DNA of 64,000 bases from contig VKHL01000063.1 in assembly GCA_015146655.1 (NCBI GenBank), positions 62,001 to 126,000 of the forward strand, read 5' to 3'. The position numbers and the translations under genes were made by a program. Below are positions 1 through 11,109 of the stretch, piece by piece. This DNA is from Ochromonas danica. Lineage: Eukaryota; Sar; Chrysophyceae; Chromulinales; Chromulinaceae. Position 1 is the stretch's first letter. Each line of letters begins with the position of its first letter. The notes under the pieces were generated by a model. The model ran no database searches. It saw only the letters and a list, made by a program, of their open reading frames with translations, and was not told the origin of the DNA.

Positions 1-189
1 TGCACCTCCTTGTAGGGACCTCCCCCCTTTTATGTCTTGTACCACTCTCACTTACTCTATTAATTTCATTATTGCTCGCTACGCACTTGCACACACGTAC
101 ACATACATACATATGCACCTCTTTGCACCTCTTTGTAGGGACCTCCCCCCCCTCCTTGTTTGTCTTATACCACTCTCATTTTTATTGTC

Positions 190-221
<32 letters not shown>

Positions 222-236
222 GGTTATTGGTTGTAG
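1..236 (+). other. 3' end of an intron of the first gene
   Basis: This stretch has no convincing coding frame. It is T-rich, carries a (TTG)n run at about 188-220, and ends in TTGTAG at 231-236, which reads as a 3' splice acceptor for the exon that follows. It also holds an imperfect direct repeat: the block around 3-60 (cacctccttgtagggacc) recurs at about 123-180. The upstream exons lie outside the window. Confidence 0.5.
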
Positions 237-2279
237 TTCAATAAGAAACGATCAGATAATCTCAGTCTCTATGAATTATCAAATTATCTCAAACGACATC
301 AATTAGATAGTTATGTTAGTGAGGAGGAGATTAAGACCGTTTTTCAATACGTTTATCCTACTACTACTGGCACTAGTACTAGTACTACTACCGGTAGTGA
401 AGAAGTGGAAGTGGTTGTCCCTGTGAAAGACTTCTTACAAAAAGTCGAAGAAATTGAGTTTAATCGTCAAGAAGGTAGTCAAGAAAGTCAAAAAATCAAA
501 GATTTCTTAGAATTACAACTTCAACGTCAACGAGAACTTCAACAACAGAAAGAAGCAGAAGCAGAAAAAGATACGAAAGATTTCAGTTCTTCTAAACTGA
601 AATTAAAATCCCTTCTCGTAGCAAATGAAGCCGAAGAGATGAGAAAAGCATTAGGTATGAAGACATATAATGTTTCCTTAGGACATGAAGAAATGAATGC
701 TATTATTGAAGATGCTTTTAATAATGAATTAACAGATGAAAGTCATCGTAAATATGCTCGTTTTCTACATCATAGTAATTTGAAAATAGCGAATATTCCA
801 TTTTATGATAGTCGTGCTATTGAATTAGATCGTTTAAAACATCGTGCTATAGAGATTCATGAGAAATTAGAAGATCCTATATTAGGGAAGACATTTGAAG
901 AGAAGACAAAGACTTATCTAAGAGGATCATTATCAACTTGTCATAGTCAAGATTTCTTGAAGACATTTAAACCTATTCATCGATATGATGATCTTCGTAG
1001 TAGTGGGGGTGGTAGTAGTGGTAGTGGTATAGGAGGAGGAGGAGGAGGAGGAGGGTTGGCAGTGTCTCAATCAATGCCTGTCTTAACTCTCTCTGCTAGG
1101 CCTTCCCCACTAGCTGCTATCCCTTCTTCTACCTCTTCCTCTTCTACCAATCAGCAACATGATCATGACCTAACAGGGCCTCCTCCTCCTCCTGCTGCTG
1201 CTACTGCTACTACTCCTGTTGTCTTATCACCTATCATCTCTACTAAAGACCCACAACGACGACCTGGTGGTGGTGGTGGTATAACAACAGGTAGAAATCT
1301 AGTGACAGATAGTCATCGAGGAAGAGATATTGACTCTGCTACCATTACCTCCTCCTCCTCCTCCTTGATCTCTCCTCCACGACAACTCTACCACGGTGAC
1401 AACACTACCTCGAACACTACCTCTTCCCAAGACTTCTTCCCTACTATCTATAATGATCATGAGTCAATGGGCAGAATGAAAGATCCTGCTAAAGTCCTTC
1501 GTATTGAGAAAGTTGATCCATTAATTGATGCTAAACAAGGTCGTCGTACTATCTCTGATAATATTAATCATCATAATCAAATCTATCAGGATAACTATGG
1601 ACAACGTAAATCAGTTAATCCATTAATTAAATATTTGAATAGTACATTACAACATGGAAGATTAAAAGAGAATGGTGATGGTGATGGTACTGGTGGTAGT
1701 GATGATGTAGATGATCATTATCTGACGATGACAAATAAGTTTTATGCTCCATTAGAATATAACTCTTCATCTTCTAATCATCATTCATCTGGTGGTATTA
1801 CAAGGAATGCTATTTCTGATGCTGAATTAGCATTTCGTACAAAAGAATATCGTCGTCAACAACGATATCAACGTAAACAAGCTAATATGGAAGTGACAAA
1901 GAATCGTTTAGAATATGAAAATATGATAAAAGAATTACAATCATTACATCGTACACAAGCACGTATTGAAGATAATATACGATATAAAACATCCATCTTC
2001 TTACAAGATTTACGTGCTTTTCGTACACAACCATTACAACGTATGGCTAAAAGACAAAATATTGAATTAGCAGATCGTATGTGGAGAGGTAGTCAAGCTA
2101 TGATGCTAGACTCGTCTAAAGAAGGAGATGGTGGTGGTGGTGGTGGTGGTGGAGGAGGAGGAGGGGGTAAACAAGACTTTTTGACAACATATAACTCTTC
2201 TTTTGATTCAAGTATTTTAAGACAAAGTCCAAATATTAATAGTTTGGAAGGATTACGTCCTAATACAAGTAATCATTAA
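237..2279 (+). CDS. Hypothetical EF-hand-like, low-complexity coiled-coil protein (last exon, 5' partial)
   Basis: Function is not recognised. The frame is open from the putative acceptor at 236 to the stop at 2279, about 680 residues; the first in-window Met is well inside, so the true start lies upstream. The exon opens with FNKKRSDNLSLYEL, which fits a degenerate EF-hand loop (acidic residue at loop position 12, hydrophobic at 8), followed by a charged helix. Next come two conserved-looking charged helical regions, one ending around FLKTFKPIHRYDDLR and one rich in Arg, Gln and Glu near the C-terminus (EYRRQQRYQRKQANME). Between and after them lie poly-Gly, poly-Ser, Pro and Thr tracts made by simple trinucleotide repeats. 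The layout suits a structural or cytoskeletal protein, possibly ciliary, but that is a guess. Codon use is AT-rich like its neighbours. Confidence 0.6.
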   Translation, partial: FNKKRSDNLSLYELSNYLKRHQLDSYVSEEEIKTVFQYVYPTTTGTSTSTTTGSEEVEVVVPVKDFLQKVEEIEFNRQEGSQESQKIKDFLELQLQRQRELQQQKEAEAEKDTKDFSSSKLKLKSLLVANEAEEMRKALGMKTYNVSLGHEEMNAIIEDAFNNELTDESHRKYARFLHHSNLKIANIPFYDSRAIELDRLKHRAIEIHEKLEDPILGKTFEEKTKTYLRGSLSTCHSQDFLKTFKPIHRYDDLRSSGGGSSGSGIGGGGGGGGLAVSQSMPVLTLSARPSPLAAIPSSTSSSSTNQQHDHDLTGPPPPPAAATATTPVVLSPIISTKDPQRRPGGGGGITTGRNLVTDSHRGRDIDSATITSSSSSLISPPRQLYHGDNTTSNTTSSQDFFPTIYNDHESMGRMKDPAKVLRIEKVDPLIDAKQGRRTISDNINHHNQIYQDNYGQRKSVNPLIKYLNSTLQHGRLKENGDGDGTGGSDDVDDHYLTMTNKFYAPLEYNSSSSNHHSSGGITRNAISDAELAFRTKEYRRQQRYQRKQANMEVTKNRLEYENMIKELQSLHRTQARIEDNIRYKTSIFLQDLRAFRTQPLQRMAKRQNIELADRMWRGSQAMMLDSSKEGDGGGGGGGGGGGGGKQDFLTTYNSSFDSSILRQSPNINSLEGLRPNTSNH

Positions 2280-3086
2280 TCATCATCATCTATCATATAC
2301 AGTATGATATATATACAGTATGATGACTGATAAATGATGATTAAGGTTGTTGTTGTTCATAGTAGCTTGTGGTTGGTCAGAAGACACACTGCGGTGTGAA
2401 TGTGTGTGTGTTGAAGTCTGTGTTGGTGTATCGTCATCTCATCATGTGGTAGACTTGCCAGATTTCCGTGTGTTATGTTAGTGTTGTGTGTATAGTAAGT
2501 ATGAAAAAGGAAAGGCTAGCTACAATGTTAACCAAAAGTGATGAATATAAAAAAGGCTTACAAGATGCTCTGCTGGGCCACTATAACTACCACACATGCA
2601 CACATTAGTGTAACTAACTTAGTTGATCTGATTTAATTTATATCTTTGTACAGATACTGTAGAGCATCATCATCATCAATCAATGAAAAACAAATGCGCA
2701 TTGATAGTAAGATAGCAGCAGTTACTACCAATCAATCGATCGATCGAGATGAACTGACTGACATAGGACTCTTTCTCATAGGACACACACACATAGACTA
2801 GTCTGTGTCAGCTGTAGATATCAAAAGGGTGTCTCAGAGTTTGCTCTCACATCCTCTACAGTAGCGAAACACAAACCATCCACTGCGGCAGGTTTTACCA
2901 TACGGTCAAAACTCGGTAAAACCAGTCAAAACTCGGTAAAAACCAGTCAGTCAGTCATATTGGTTGGTTGGTGTAGCATCACTTGGAGATATAGCACATA
3001 GTACACATACACACATCCTATATATATACACATTACATTACTACTATATCCCATAACAGTAAACTTTGTTTACGTGTATGTTTGGT
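2280..3086. other. Convergent intergenic region, no gene seen
   Basis: About 800 bases lie between two convergent genes. They contain AT-rich runs, short CA-repeats, a small direct repeat of gtcaaaactcggtaaaa at about 2905-2945, and a CAGT run at 2944-2956. No open frame with protein character was found. It probably holds the 3' UTRs of both neighbours. Confidence 0.5.
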
Positions 3087-4619
3087 TTACAAATGCTTCT
3101 CCATAGCAGCTGTGGTTCCTGTAATAAGGTACATAGAAACCATACCACCAATATAAGCTAAAAACTTTTGCATCTTCGCAGTAAAATCTCCTTCTTCAAA
3201 CTCTTCCGAAACAATCTCTGTTGCTCCAACATAGATGAAAGTACCAGCTGTTACAGCGACTATAATAGCTTCCATCGTCTGTGTAGCTAAAGCATCAACA
3301 GCAATGCCTGCTAAACTACCAAACAGAGCAACACAACTAAAAGCAGATAACCATAAAATCACACGTTGTTGTGGCATATTGGACTTTAAGAAAGCTACTA
3401 CTAAAGCAATGCTTTCTGCTGGTTGATGTAAACCAATACAAGCAGTCATCAGATAAGCTGCCATATGATCACGTGATAATCCTAAAGCAGCAGCTTCAAA
3501 GAAGCTATGAATAGACATAGCCAGACAGAGAATAATGGCAGAGTTCAGCTTAAATGATGAGGTTGTCTTGTTAGAAGGTGTAGTCAAGACAGGAGAAGTA
3601 GTGGTAGTCTTTCCATCTAAACTGTCTAGAGAGACGGTAGCAATAGAAATAGGAGGAGGGGTAACAACCTCTTCTTCACTATCAGAAAGGTTATGATGGT
3701 CAGCATCAAAGGCAACCTTCTCAACGAACAACATAGCCATAAAGCCAAAGAGAACATAATAGACTGCCTGATAACCATTACCAGAAGAGGTAGCAAAGGA
3801 GTCAATCGCTTCAGGAATAAGATGACTGAAAGAAAGCATGAGGAAGATACCCCCAGCAAAGGAATTGGCTAGACTGAGTAAGTGCTTATTAGCCTTGAGA
3901 TGTTTACTACGCAATGGGATAGACCAGCATAAGACATTTAATGCAGTTAAGGTCACCTATTATAGCATGAATAGAAGACAAGAGGTATGATGGTTAGAGA
4001 GGTGAGAGCAAGGGACTAGAAGACAACAGCAGCAGTGTGTGTACTGTATGATGTACACGTGCGTGTGTGTGCATGCATGAACGTGTGTATGCACATATGT
4101 GTGTGTAAGTGTGTGTACTGTATGCACGTGTGTACTGTATGTGTAAGTGTGTGTGTACAAGTGTACTAGACTACTAACCTGGAGGAGGAACTTGGTAAGA
4201 GGGAAAGAGAGTGTTGGCAAGGTGAAAGATGATGGGATAGCACCACCTTGCAAGGTCAACACATTAGACAATCCCATCATAGTGGCGTTACAAGTAGAAG
4301 TAAAGTTAGTCATATAGTCTTGAGCAAGTCTGCGATAAGAAGCAATTCTATTGTAATGATGATGATGATGATGATGACGATGATGATATCGATGAGAATG
4401 ATCGCCACGATGATGATGATGATGATGATGATGACGATGAAGGAAAGACAAGTAAGAGCTTCCCGCTGTAGTCGAAGTACTAGTTGATGATGATGTACTG
4501 CTAGAACAAGAACCAACCGTTGCAGTTGTTGTTGTTGCTATTGATGCAGAAATTCTTGGTATGGAGATTGATAATGACAAAGTCAAGATCAAACAAGATA
4601 ATAAGATTGAAGAATACAT
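3087..4619 (-). CDS. ZIP (SLC39) family metal transporter, two exons
   Basis: Predicted to bring zinc or a related divalent metal into the cytosol. The model is complement(join(3087..3956,4179..4619)), 436 residues. The 222-base intron has donor GTTAGT and acceptor ATAG, keeps phase 0, and contains a GT-rich microsatellite. Exon 1 starts at an ATG with a good signal peptide (MYSSILLSCLILTLSLS) and encodes a Ser/Thr-rich stretch and two poly-His blocks (about residues 63-88), the type of extracytosolic His cluster seen in many ZIPs. Exon 2 has about seven hydrophobic spans, an acidic cytosolic loop, and the family's core metal site: HSFFEAAALG in TM4 and HQPAESIAL in TM5. Loss of Gly in the usual HSxxEG is a small variation. 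The organelle or membrane cannot be told from sequence. The tail-to-tail neighbour is the EF-hand-like gene. Confidence 0.9.
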
Positions 4620-5039
4620 GGGGGCAATGGGTGGGTTGGGGAGGGGGGGTCAGAATATCAAGCAGGGGCAATGGGCTACTAGCTGGTTGTCCGTAAAGCT
4701 CAGCCTGTGCTGTTGTTGGTGTGAGTGTTGGCCTGTCAGCCTGTCGCCAAGTGGCCTGGGCCATTGGTGTAGTTGTACTGGGTGACTTGCTGGGAGGAAA
4801 TAGGGCTTTAGAAACCATCTTTTGAGACTTTTGAAGGTGTCGGAATATGATAAGAAAAATCCACTCCTTCAAGTTGTGCCCACCCCATACATTGAGAACA
4901 TGGCCTGCGCATAGTAATAATATAATAGTAATCCCGCGCAATAGAAGAATAAGTCGATTTTTTGGATGATAACCACAGCAGTCAGGCATGTCATCAAATC
5001 AAAAGACAAATTAATTAATTTAATAAATATATAAAAAAT
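4620..5039. other. Divergent promoter region between ZIP and U1A/U2B'' genes
   Basis: These 420 bases separate two divergently transcribed genes. The last 50 are very AT-rich (taattaatttaataaatata) and probably hold the core promoter of the plus-strand gene. A minus-strand open frame of 162 codons crosses the region and the ZIP first exon, but I do not trust it as a gene. Confidence 0.4.
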
Positions 5040-6098
5040 ATGGAGACAACACCTAGTAATACCTTATATATTAACAACATCAATGAGAAGATTAAGAAGA
5101 ATGCTTTGAAAAAGATGCTTTACATGGTCTTCTCTCAATATGGACGTGTTATTCAGATCATTGCTTGTAAAGGACTGAAAATGCGTGGACAGGTACAGAG
5201 TATCTTCTCTTTTCAGTTCTAAATCACTGAAATAAAATATCTTTCTTATTATAATACTATATCTTGATTATTTACATATTTTTTTTCAGTTTATCTTCAA
5301 TGAAACTTCGTATCTTTCACATTACTCTCTCTCACTGTCATTGTCACTATCTCTCATTGTCATTGTCACTATCTCTCATTGTCATTGTCACTATCTCTCA
5401 TTGTCATTGTCACTATCACTGTCTCTCATTGTCACTGTCACTATCACTATCTGTCTGTCTGCCTGTTCTGTAGGCATGGGTTATCTATGACAATGTCAAT
5501 GCTGCAGCTAATGCCTTGAAAGGAAAACAAGGATTTAACTTCTATGACAAGCCACTAGTAAGCCCCCCCCCTTCACCCTTCACTCTTCTAATCCCTTGAC
5601 TAACTAACTAACTGACTGTCTATCATATGATATCATATATCGTCATATCATATCATATAATATCTCTAATAATAGAGAATTCAATTTGCAAAATCAAAAT
5701 CTCATATTATTGCTCGTAAAGAAGGAATAGAGATTGTACGAGCACCAAAGCGATCTAGAGAAGAACGAGATAGTGGTGACCAAGGAGTAGGAGTAGGAGG
5801 AGGAGGTTCTCTAGATCATCATTATGCTCCACCTGCTAAGGAAGCTCGTCTTGTAGTCAATCACACCCCTCATCGTATCCTTTTTGCTCAACATCTACCA
5901 GCTGAGGTGACTTCAGATACTCTTCAAGCTATTTTCGCTGCTGTACCAGGATTTCAAGAAGTTCGATTACCACCTGGTAATCGTGGATTAGCCTTTATTG
6001 AGTTTGAGAATGAAATTCAATCATCTATGGCTTTGAGACAATTCAATGGTTTACAACTCTCACCTACTACTACTTTACATCTCACTTTCAGTCAATAA
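5040..6098 (+). CDS. U1A/U2B''-type spliceosomal snRNP protein, three exons
   Basis: RNA-binding subunit of U1 or U2 snRNP. The model is join(5040..5192,5474..5557,5676..6098), 219 residues, close to human U2B'' (225). RRM1 spans about residues 7-88: RNP2-like LYINNI, a region aligning to the U1A/U2B'' helix (KKALY-type), the signature GQAWVIYDNV with the AANALKG and GFNFYDKPL strings, then RIQFAKSKSHIIA, which is diagnostic of the SNF/U1A/U2B'' family. A charged Gly-rich linker follows. RRM2 runs from about 147 to the end (RILFAQHLP, GLAFIEFENE, LTFSQ). Introns are 281 and 118 bases and phase 0. One protein may serve both snRNPs, as in Drosophila SNF, so I give no U1A or U2B'' symbol. Confidence 0.93.
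5325..5450 (+). repeat. Tandem repeat inside intron 1 of the U1A/U2B'' gene
   Basis: A degenerate tandem array with a unit like ctctcattgtcattgtcact fills most of intron 1 just upstream of the acceptor. Because it is pyrimidine-rich it also extends the polypyrimidine tract. It is the longest repeat within an intron of this part of the window. Confidence 0.8.
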
Positions 6099-6607
6099 GC
6101 CAACCAACCATCCCATCACACACCACCTAGTAAGTCCAGGAAGAGTAAGTGAGAGACAATGAGAGAGAGACAGAGACAGAGAGCAGTCACTTCTATTGAC
6201 CAATGTTGCAATAGTTGTTAGAAGAGGATGTAATAATGATAATGATAGAAGTCAGTTGTTGAAAGTTGAAACTTGTTAATTTACACTCTATTATTGCTAA
6301 TTCCATCATAGACTAGTCTAGCACTCATACTCATCACTCAATAGTCTTCTTCATCATCTAATGAAATCACCATGTAGATGTCACTATTGTTGTGCATGTA
6401 TTATTATATCATATCATACACTATCATAATGATCACTCCTGACTCTTGAAATCACTTCATCGTTGTGTGCTAAAGCCAAGAGAGAAACATAACAAGACAT
6501 GATGTAGAAGGAAAGAAAAAGATCAGATCATTAATCATCATCATCATCTCACTCATCTCAAATAGACTAACTTACACACCAACACCACTAGTATTAGCTA
6601 GTCATCA
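6099..6607. other. Convergent intergenic region, no gene seen
   Basis: Five hundred bases of AT-rich sequence with GA-repeats near 6150-6185 and several short TATCATA-type repeats. Nothing coding or RNA-like was seen. It lies between the 3' ends of the U1A/U2B'' gene and the GARP-like gene. Confidence 0.5.
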
Positions 6608-7408
6608 TCAAGGATGATGAGGACGAGAGTGGCTTTGTTGTTGTTGTTGTTGTTGTTGTTGTGGAGGCTGAGTAGTGGTAGTGGCAGTGAGAGATTGTAA
6701 ATCTCGTGCCATAGTCTCTCCATGATGACTAATCTCTTTGACTAACTTCTTCCATTGTTCTATACGATTAGTAGATGTTTGTAAGATCTCTTGAAGACGA
6801 TTTAACTCTTTTTGCTTTTGTTCTAAGGCTTCTAATGTAGTCTCAGAGTAATAGTTGTTCTCTTCTCTTTCATCATCATCTTCTACTCGTTCTCTCTTCA
6901 TACCACCATAACCTTCTGAGCAGTCACTACTAGAACCACCACCACCACCACCTCCTCCTCCACCACCACTACCACTATTATGAAGAAGGTCTGTCATTTC
7001 TTCCCATCCATGTCTTTCCTCCCATTTATCAAATTCTCCTTGAATATAATGTTCATAAAATATACAAAATTCATCTTTACTACGTTGTTTATGTATACGA
7101 TATTTTTGTAAATGAGATTTAATATGTTCTGTAGTAAGATTAGCATCCATAGGCATGAAAGGAATTAACAGTTTAGGTGAAGAATTCTTTAATCCTAATT
7201 CAAAAATAGCAGCTGCTAATTTACTTTCATGTTGTTTTGGAAATTGAACATGAAAGAGACGATTGTCTATAGCTGTTGGGTTATTATCAAAAAAAGTAGA
7301 AGAAGAATAGGAGGAAGAAGAGTCAGCTAATAAGAGGTCATTAATCTCAGAAGAAGAGGATTCTTTAGACCGACGAGATCGTTTCCTAGCAGCAACAGTA
7401 TCTTCCAT
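6608..7408 (-). CDS. GARP/MYB-like (SHLQKYR) DNA-binding protein
   Basis: Probable transcription factor, 266 residues, single exon, ATG at 7408. Residues from about 51 to 106 (RLFHVQFPKQHESKL to HIKSHLQKYRIHKQR) fit one MYB-like helix-turn-helix of the GARP/PSR1 type known in plants, green algae and stramenopiles; SHLQKYR is the third-helix signature. The first conserved Trp of the usual RWTPELH start is replaced by aromatic or aliphatic residues, so this is a divergent member. A region with a conserved feel follows (KDEFCIFYEHYIQGEFDKWEE), then a Gly/Ser tract, a basic-acidic patch and a coiled coil (about 195-235, the position occupied by the MYB-CC coil in plants), ending in a poly-Gln tail. 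The combination suggests a dimerising regulator. Target genes are unknown. Confidence 0.75.
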   Translation of the reverse strand: MEDTVAARKRSRRSKESSSSEINDLLLADSSSSYSSSTFFDNNPTAIDNRLFHVQFPKQHESKLAAAIFELGLKNSSPKLLIPFMPMDANLTTEHIKSHLQKYRIHKQRSKDEFCIFYEHYIQGEFDKWEERHGWEEMTDLLHNSGSGGGGGGGGGGGSSSDCSEGYGGMKRERVEDDDEREENNYYSETTLEALEQKQKELNRLQEILQTSTNRIEQWKKLVKEISHHGETMARDLQSLTATTTTQPPQQQQQQQQQSHSRPHHP

Positions 7409-8608
7409 TTCAAAGCAAAAGCAGCAGATGGATAGCAGTCAGTCAAAGTCAGTCAGTCAGTCAGTCACAGGATAGTTTGAAATTGATTGGAAATTAGAAA
7501 TAATAAGCCTTTGACTTGATGGAGAAGAACAAAGAGAATCTTCTTGTTGTTAGACCAAGGCAGACTGGCAGAGTGAGAGTGAGAGAGAAAGTGACGAGAT
7601 GGAAGATTCGAATGACAAGACAGAAGAGACAGACAGAGAGAACGAGATTCGCCACTCACAGCAGCAATGGTTGGACTAAGGAACACCACGCATCGCAACA
7701 ATAGTTGTGCACTTTCATAACACCCACCCACACCCCTTGAATACTGTTGAGAAGCTTAGGTCGTAGACTACGTTAGGTCTAGCCCATCAGGTGAGTTTCA
7801 AAGCACAGACTTGTCATTATTCTTTATTGACGCTGATAAACAATTAAATAGTGACATGGTTGGTCACAGCAATAGCCACAGCCACACGATAAGTGTGCAG
7901 GCTTTACTCTTATTAACTTAAACTGGGATTAACTTAATAGGGTTATTCCCAACAGTTACCAAACAAGACCATTATTAACTACTGTCATTCGTTTTGGTAA
8001 GCACTTTGAGTTAGTGAAGAAAAAGATGAAAATTGATTGATTTAAGATATTACAAGGTTGTGTGTACTTCAGCTTGGTACTACGTAGTATTTCAAAGTAA
8101 AGTAAGGTTGTGTGTATTTCAAAGTAAACACACTATCTTCGGTCATTCATCTCTTATGACATCAATAAGCAATCCTCAAAATACCACCGCTTTGCTGAAC
8201 AAAATAGTATTAATGATCACCTTATATTATGATTCAAGTTTCAACACAAAATTATAGAGCAGTCAATTTCTAACAGATTAGACTAGTAATTTAATATCTG
8301 GCAGACACTAACTGAAGACTTAATCGTCGTCAGTGATAAAAAAGTAGACACCTCCCATTGTCTACCAGACTACCAGATATTAACATTGACTGCTCTTCTG
8401 TAGTTTTAATCTAAATCTGATTGACAACAAAAAGCTAGTATGATTACAGAATATATGAATCTCCTTTCAAAACATGGACGATCTGCGACTTTGGATCTCA
8501 CCAAAGAGAAGTCAGACCAGACAAACTGTACATGATCATGGATGATAAACAATGAAGATATTACTCCACTTCCTATTGATAATCTGCGAACGGTCACAGA
8601 CACAGAGT
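7409..8608. other. Intergenic region with diverged F-box/LRR 3' flank
   Basis: No intact gene is seen. The first 330 bases are the probable upstream region of the GARP-like gene. About 7970-8035 is similar to 53870-53940 in the centre of the inverted duplication. The part from about 8335 to 8580 matches the 3' flank of the whole F-box/LRR copy at 11110 (compare about 10885-11010: the shared strings include gactgctcttctgt and the later accagacaaactgta), so it belongs to the duplicated unit of the pseudogene that follows. Confidence 0.6.
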
Positions 8609-10236
8609 CTATAATCGTCGTTTGGTCCAGTGACGAGATTCTTGATGGAAATCATAGAGTCGCGTTGGAGGAAGCGCTAAGATACGACCTTCTATCAGAG
8701 TAGAAGGCTATTTCACCTTCTTATCGAGTAGCAATCCATCCAACATCTCTTCAGAAATTCTCTCAGAAATAATGAGATGAACTTTTCTTAGCCTAGAATG
8801 CTTCGATATTGTCACAAGAGTCTCCAATCCGCAACATTTCATGGCTAAATTCTCAATCAACTTACAGCTCTTGAGCAACTGAGTCCACATAGCATTAGAA
8901 AAGTTCAACAAACTGGCAGTTTTAGCTGGAGCAAACACGTTTGACGCTTCAGAATCCCCACTGGCATATAGTAGTCACCTTTCAGACTTAAAGTCACTTT
9001 CTTGTACTGTCTTCTTCTCAATACATGAGACAAGCACACAGCCCAGTCATCATTAGAACCTTGCACCTCAATAGTCACAGAGCTTTTCTTGCAGCATGTC
9101 TGGATAACTTTGTCAATAACCACATCCTGGAGATGTGGACATTGTTCAAAGAGACGACGTAGATTCTCTGCACTGCATTTGCTGGCACCAGATATTTCCA
9201 ACTAAGTCAACTTTGGACAGAATGTGAATAATGTCACCACTAAAGCATCTACGTCAGCAAATCCGTCTCCACCGCATCCAACTTTCACAATCTCCAACAA
9301 TTCTCCTGCGAATGAGAGATATGATACGAAGGAATTCATTGTTTGTGAAGGTTCGCAGGTTTTGCAGATATTCAATGCTCTCAGATGAATCCTATTCTCG
9401 ATGAGAGTGGATATGATTACATCTATTCCCATTCCATCTTTGATTGAAATATCGAGATCTCGTAAGCTGGAGGCATGCTTTCGGAGGAGGTTTGCTACCA
9501 TCACATGACATTCTTCATATCTTTCGATATACTGTAGAGAGAGTTTGACCAGAGAATTCTCTCTCAACTTCTCTACCAATACTTCCATCACTGCATCACT
9601 AAGCTGCTTAGCTTGTCTGTCTGAATTTATCCATACTGTCACTCCTTCTAGATTATGACAATGACTCAAGAACACTGACAGATTGCTCTTCAATTGATCT
9701 TTCCTAGAGAAGTTAGAGCTTGTGCTTGTATCGATCTCAATAGATCGAAGAGCAGGACAGTAGGATTCCATGATGTCCAATCCTCCTCCCACAAGATCTT
9801 CTAAAACACTCACACTAACAGGAAACCCTTCCACACACAATACCTTGCGATTCACCAGCCACATAAAGAACATCCTCATTTTATCATCAGAAATACTAAC
9901 ATCGCCTCTTGATATCCTAAGGTCATTCAAGGAGGACAGCCAAACTTCTCGACCTCTCTTCTCAACACAGGCTACATCCAACCTAGCCAGATCCTCCCAT
10001 CTCAACCACTCTCCATAAACACTGTGAAGAATATCTTCAGGCAACTGCCACATAACACTCAATGCTTCTTCTCTTCTTCTCCATCCCAACCACTCTCCAT
10101 TAATACCGCAAAGAATATCTTGAGTAAACTTCCACATAACACTCGACTTCTTCTTTTCTTCACCGTTATGTATTAGGAAGACAATGAGATTTTGTTTCGA
10201 GGTGTTGGCTACTGCTTTTTTTTGGGTATGAATCAC
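8609..10236 (-). pseudogene. F-box/LRR family copy A, broken
   Basis: This copy aligns along its length with the whole copy at 11110-12723 but cannot be read through. An in-frame stop at about 9202 follows FCPKLT; a deletion of roughly 70-80 codons after PVGILK shifts the frame near 8945; and the conserved KWPSTL motif has a stop in place of Trp at about 8711. The 5' end is also odd: the first 20 codons are present twice, once as MWKFTQDILCGINGEWLGW and again as MWQLPEDILHSVYGEWLRW, so a short tandem duplication has added a second partial start. The usual start ATG of MSVMWQ has become TTG. It is probably non-functional, though the N-terminal F-box-like half remains open for 344 codons. Confidence 0.85.
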
Positions 10237-10385
10237 ACAGCTCAGTCAACACAAGCTATAGTAGACTATAGTCTGACCAATCCTCTGCTGCTGAGCTGTT
10301 GGCTATCCTCTTCTCAGAGCACAGAGCAGGTGGGCTTCTCTCTCTCTCTGCTGCTCGTGCTGCTCTGTGGGGAGCATGCTCTGTG

Positions 10386-10825
10386 ATGGCTGTCAAACTA
10401 GCATCAGTGTACTGATTACCATCGGGAGCATGATAAAACAAGCTATATAAATGGGGAAGATCGCGCAGTAGAGAGATCAAACACGCTTCAGCTTTTATAT
10501 GAATCTGATAGGCTTCTAATAGAGGCTTCAGAATCCCCACTGGCATATAGTAGTCACCTTTCAGACTTAAAGTCACTTGCTTGTACTGTCTTCTTCTCAA
10601 TACATGAGTCAAGCACACAGCCCAGTCATCATTGGAGCCTTGCACCTCAATAGTCACAGAGCTTTTCTTGCAGCATATCAGGATAGGTTCACTAACATGT
10701 ACGTGTTTTAGTTTTGGACATTGTTCAAAGAGACGACACAGATTCTCTGCACTGCATATTCTAGCTTTGGAAATTACCATGCTAGTCAACTTTGGACAGG
10801 ATAGGGACAATGTTACCACCAAAGA
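10386..10825 (-). pseudogene. F-box/LRR family copy B, internal fragment
   Basis: About 145 codons of the C-terminal LRR half of the family (from VVTLSLSCPKLTS to the ITEHA region) survive. Both ends are truncated: upstream the sequence changes abruptly at about 10826 to an AT-rich run, and downstream it breaks at about 10386 into unrelated sequence with a CTCTG-rich stretch. It keeps the family string GSNDDWAVCL and lies head-to-tail behind copy A's 5' end. Small in-frame losses are present around the YQIH and AEACLI region. Confidence 0.85.
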
Positions 10826-11109
10826 ATTTATAAATTATATATTTATTATATAATAGAATTATAATAAATTAAGAATTATAAATAGATGCCTCCCATTGTC
10901 CACCAGATATTTACAAAATCGACTGCTCTTCTGTCGTTTTAATTTAAATCCGATTGACAACCAAACAGAAGCCGTACCAGACAAACTGTAGATTATGATG
11001 GATAAAAAACAACGAAGATATTATTTCACATCTTATCATTATTGTGCAAAACGATTCCAGGCACAGTGTCTAGACCTGCTGAGATATCTTACTGTTCATC
11101 CGTCAATCA
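10826..11109. other. 3' flank of F-box/LRR copy C
   Basis: A run of nearly pure A and T (10826-10880) is followed by about 130 bases shared with the 3' flank of copy A. The shared flank shows that the duplicated unit extends past the stop codon. Confidence 0.6.

Noticed and set aside
4501-4989. Minus-strand ORF of 162 codons starting MPDCCGYHPKNRL
   Set aside because: It overlaps the well-supported ZIP first exon in another frame, has no recognisable domain, and its later part is low in coding character.
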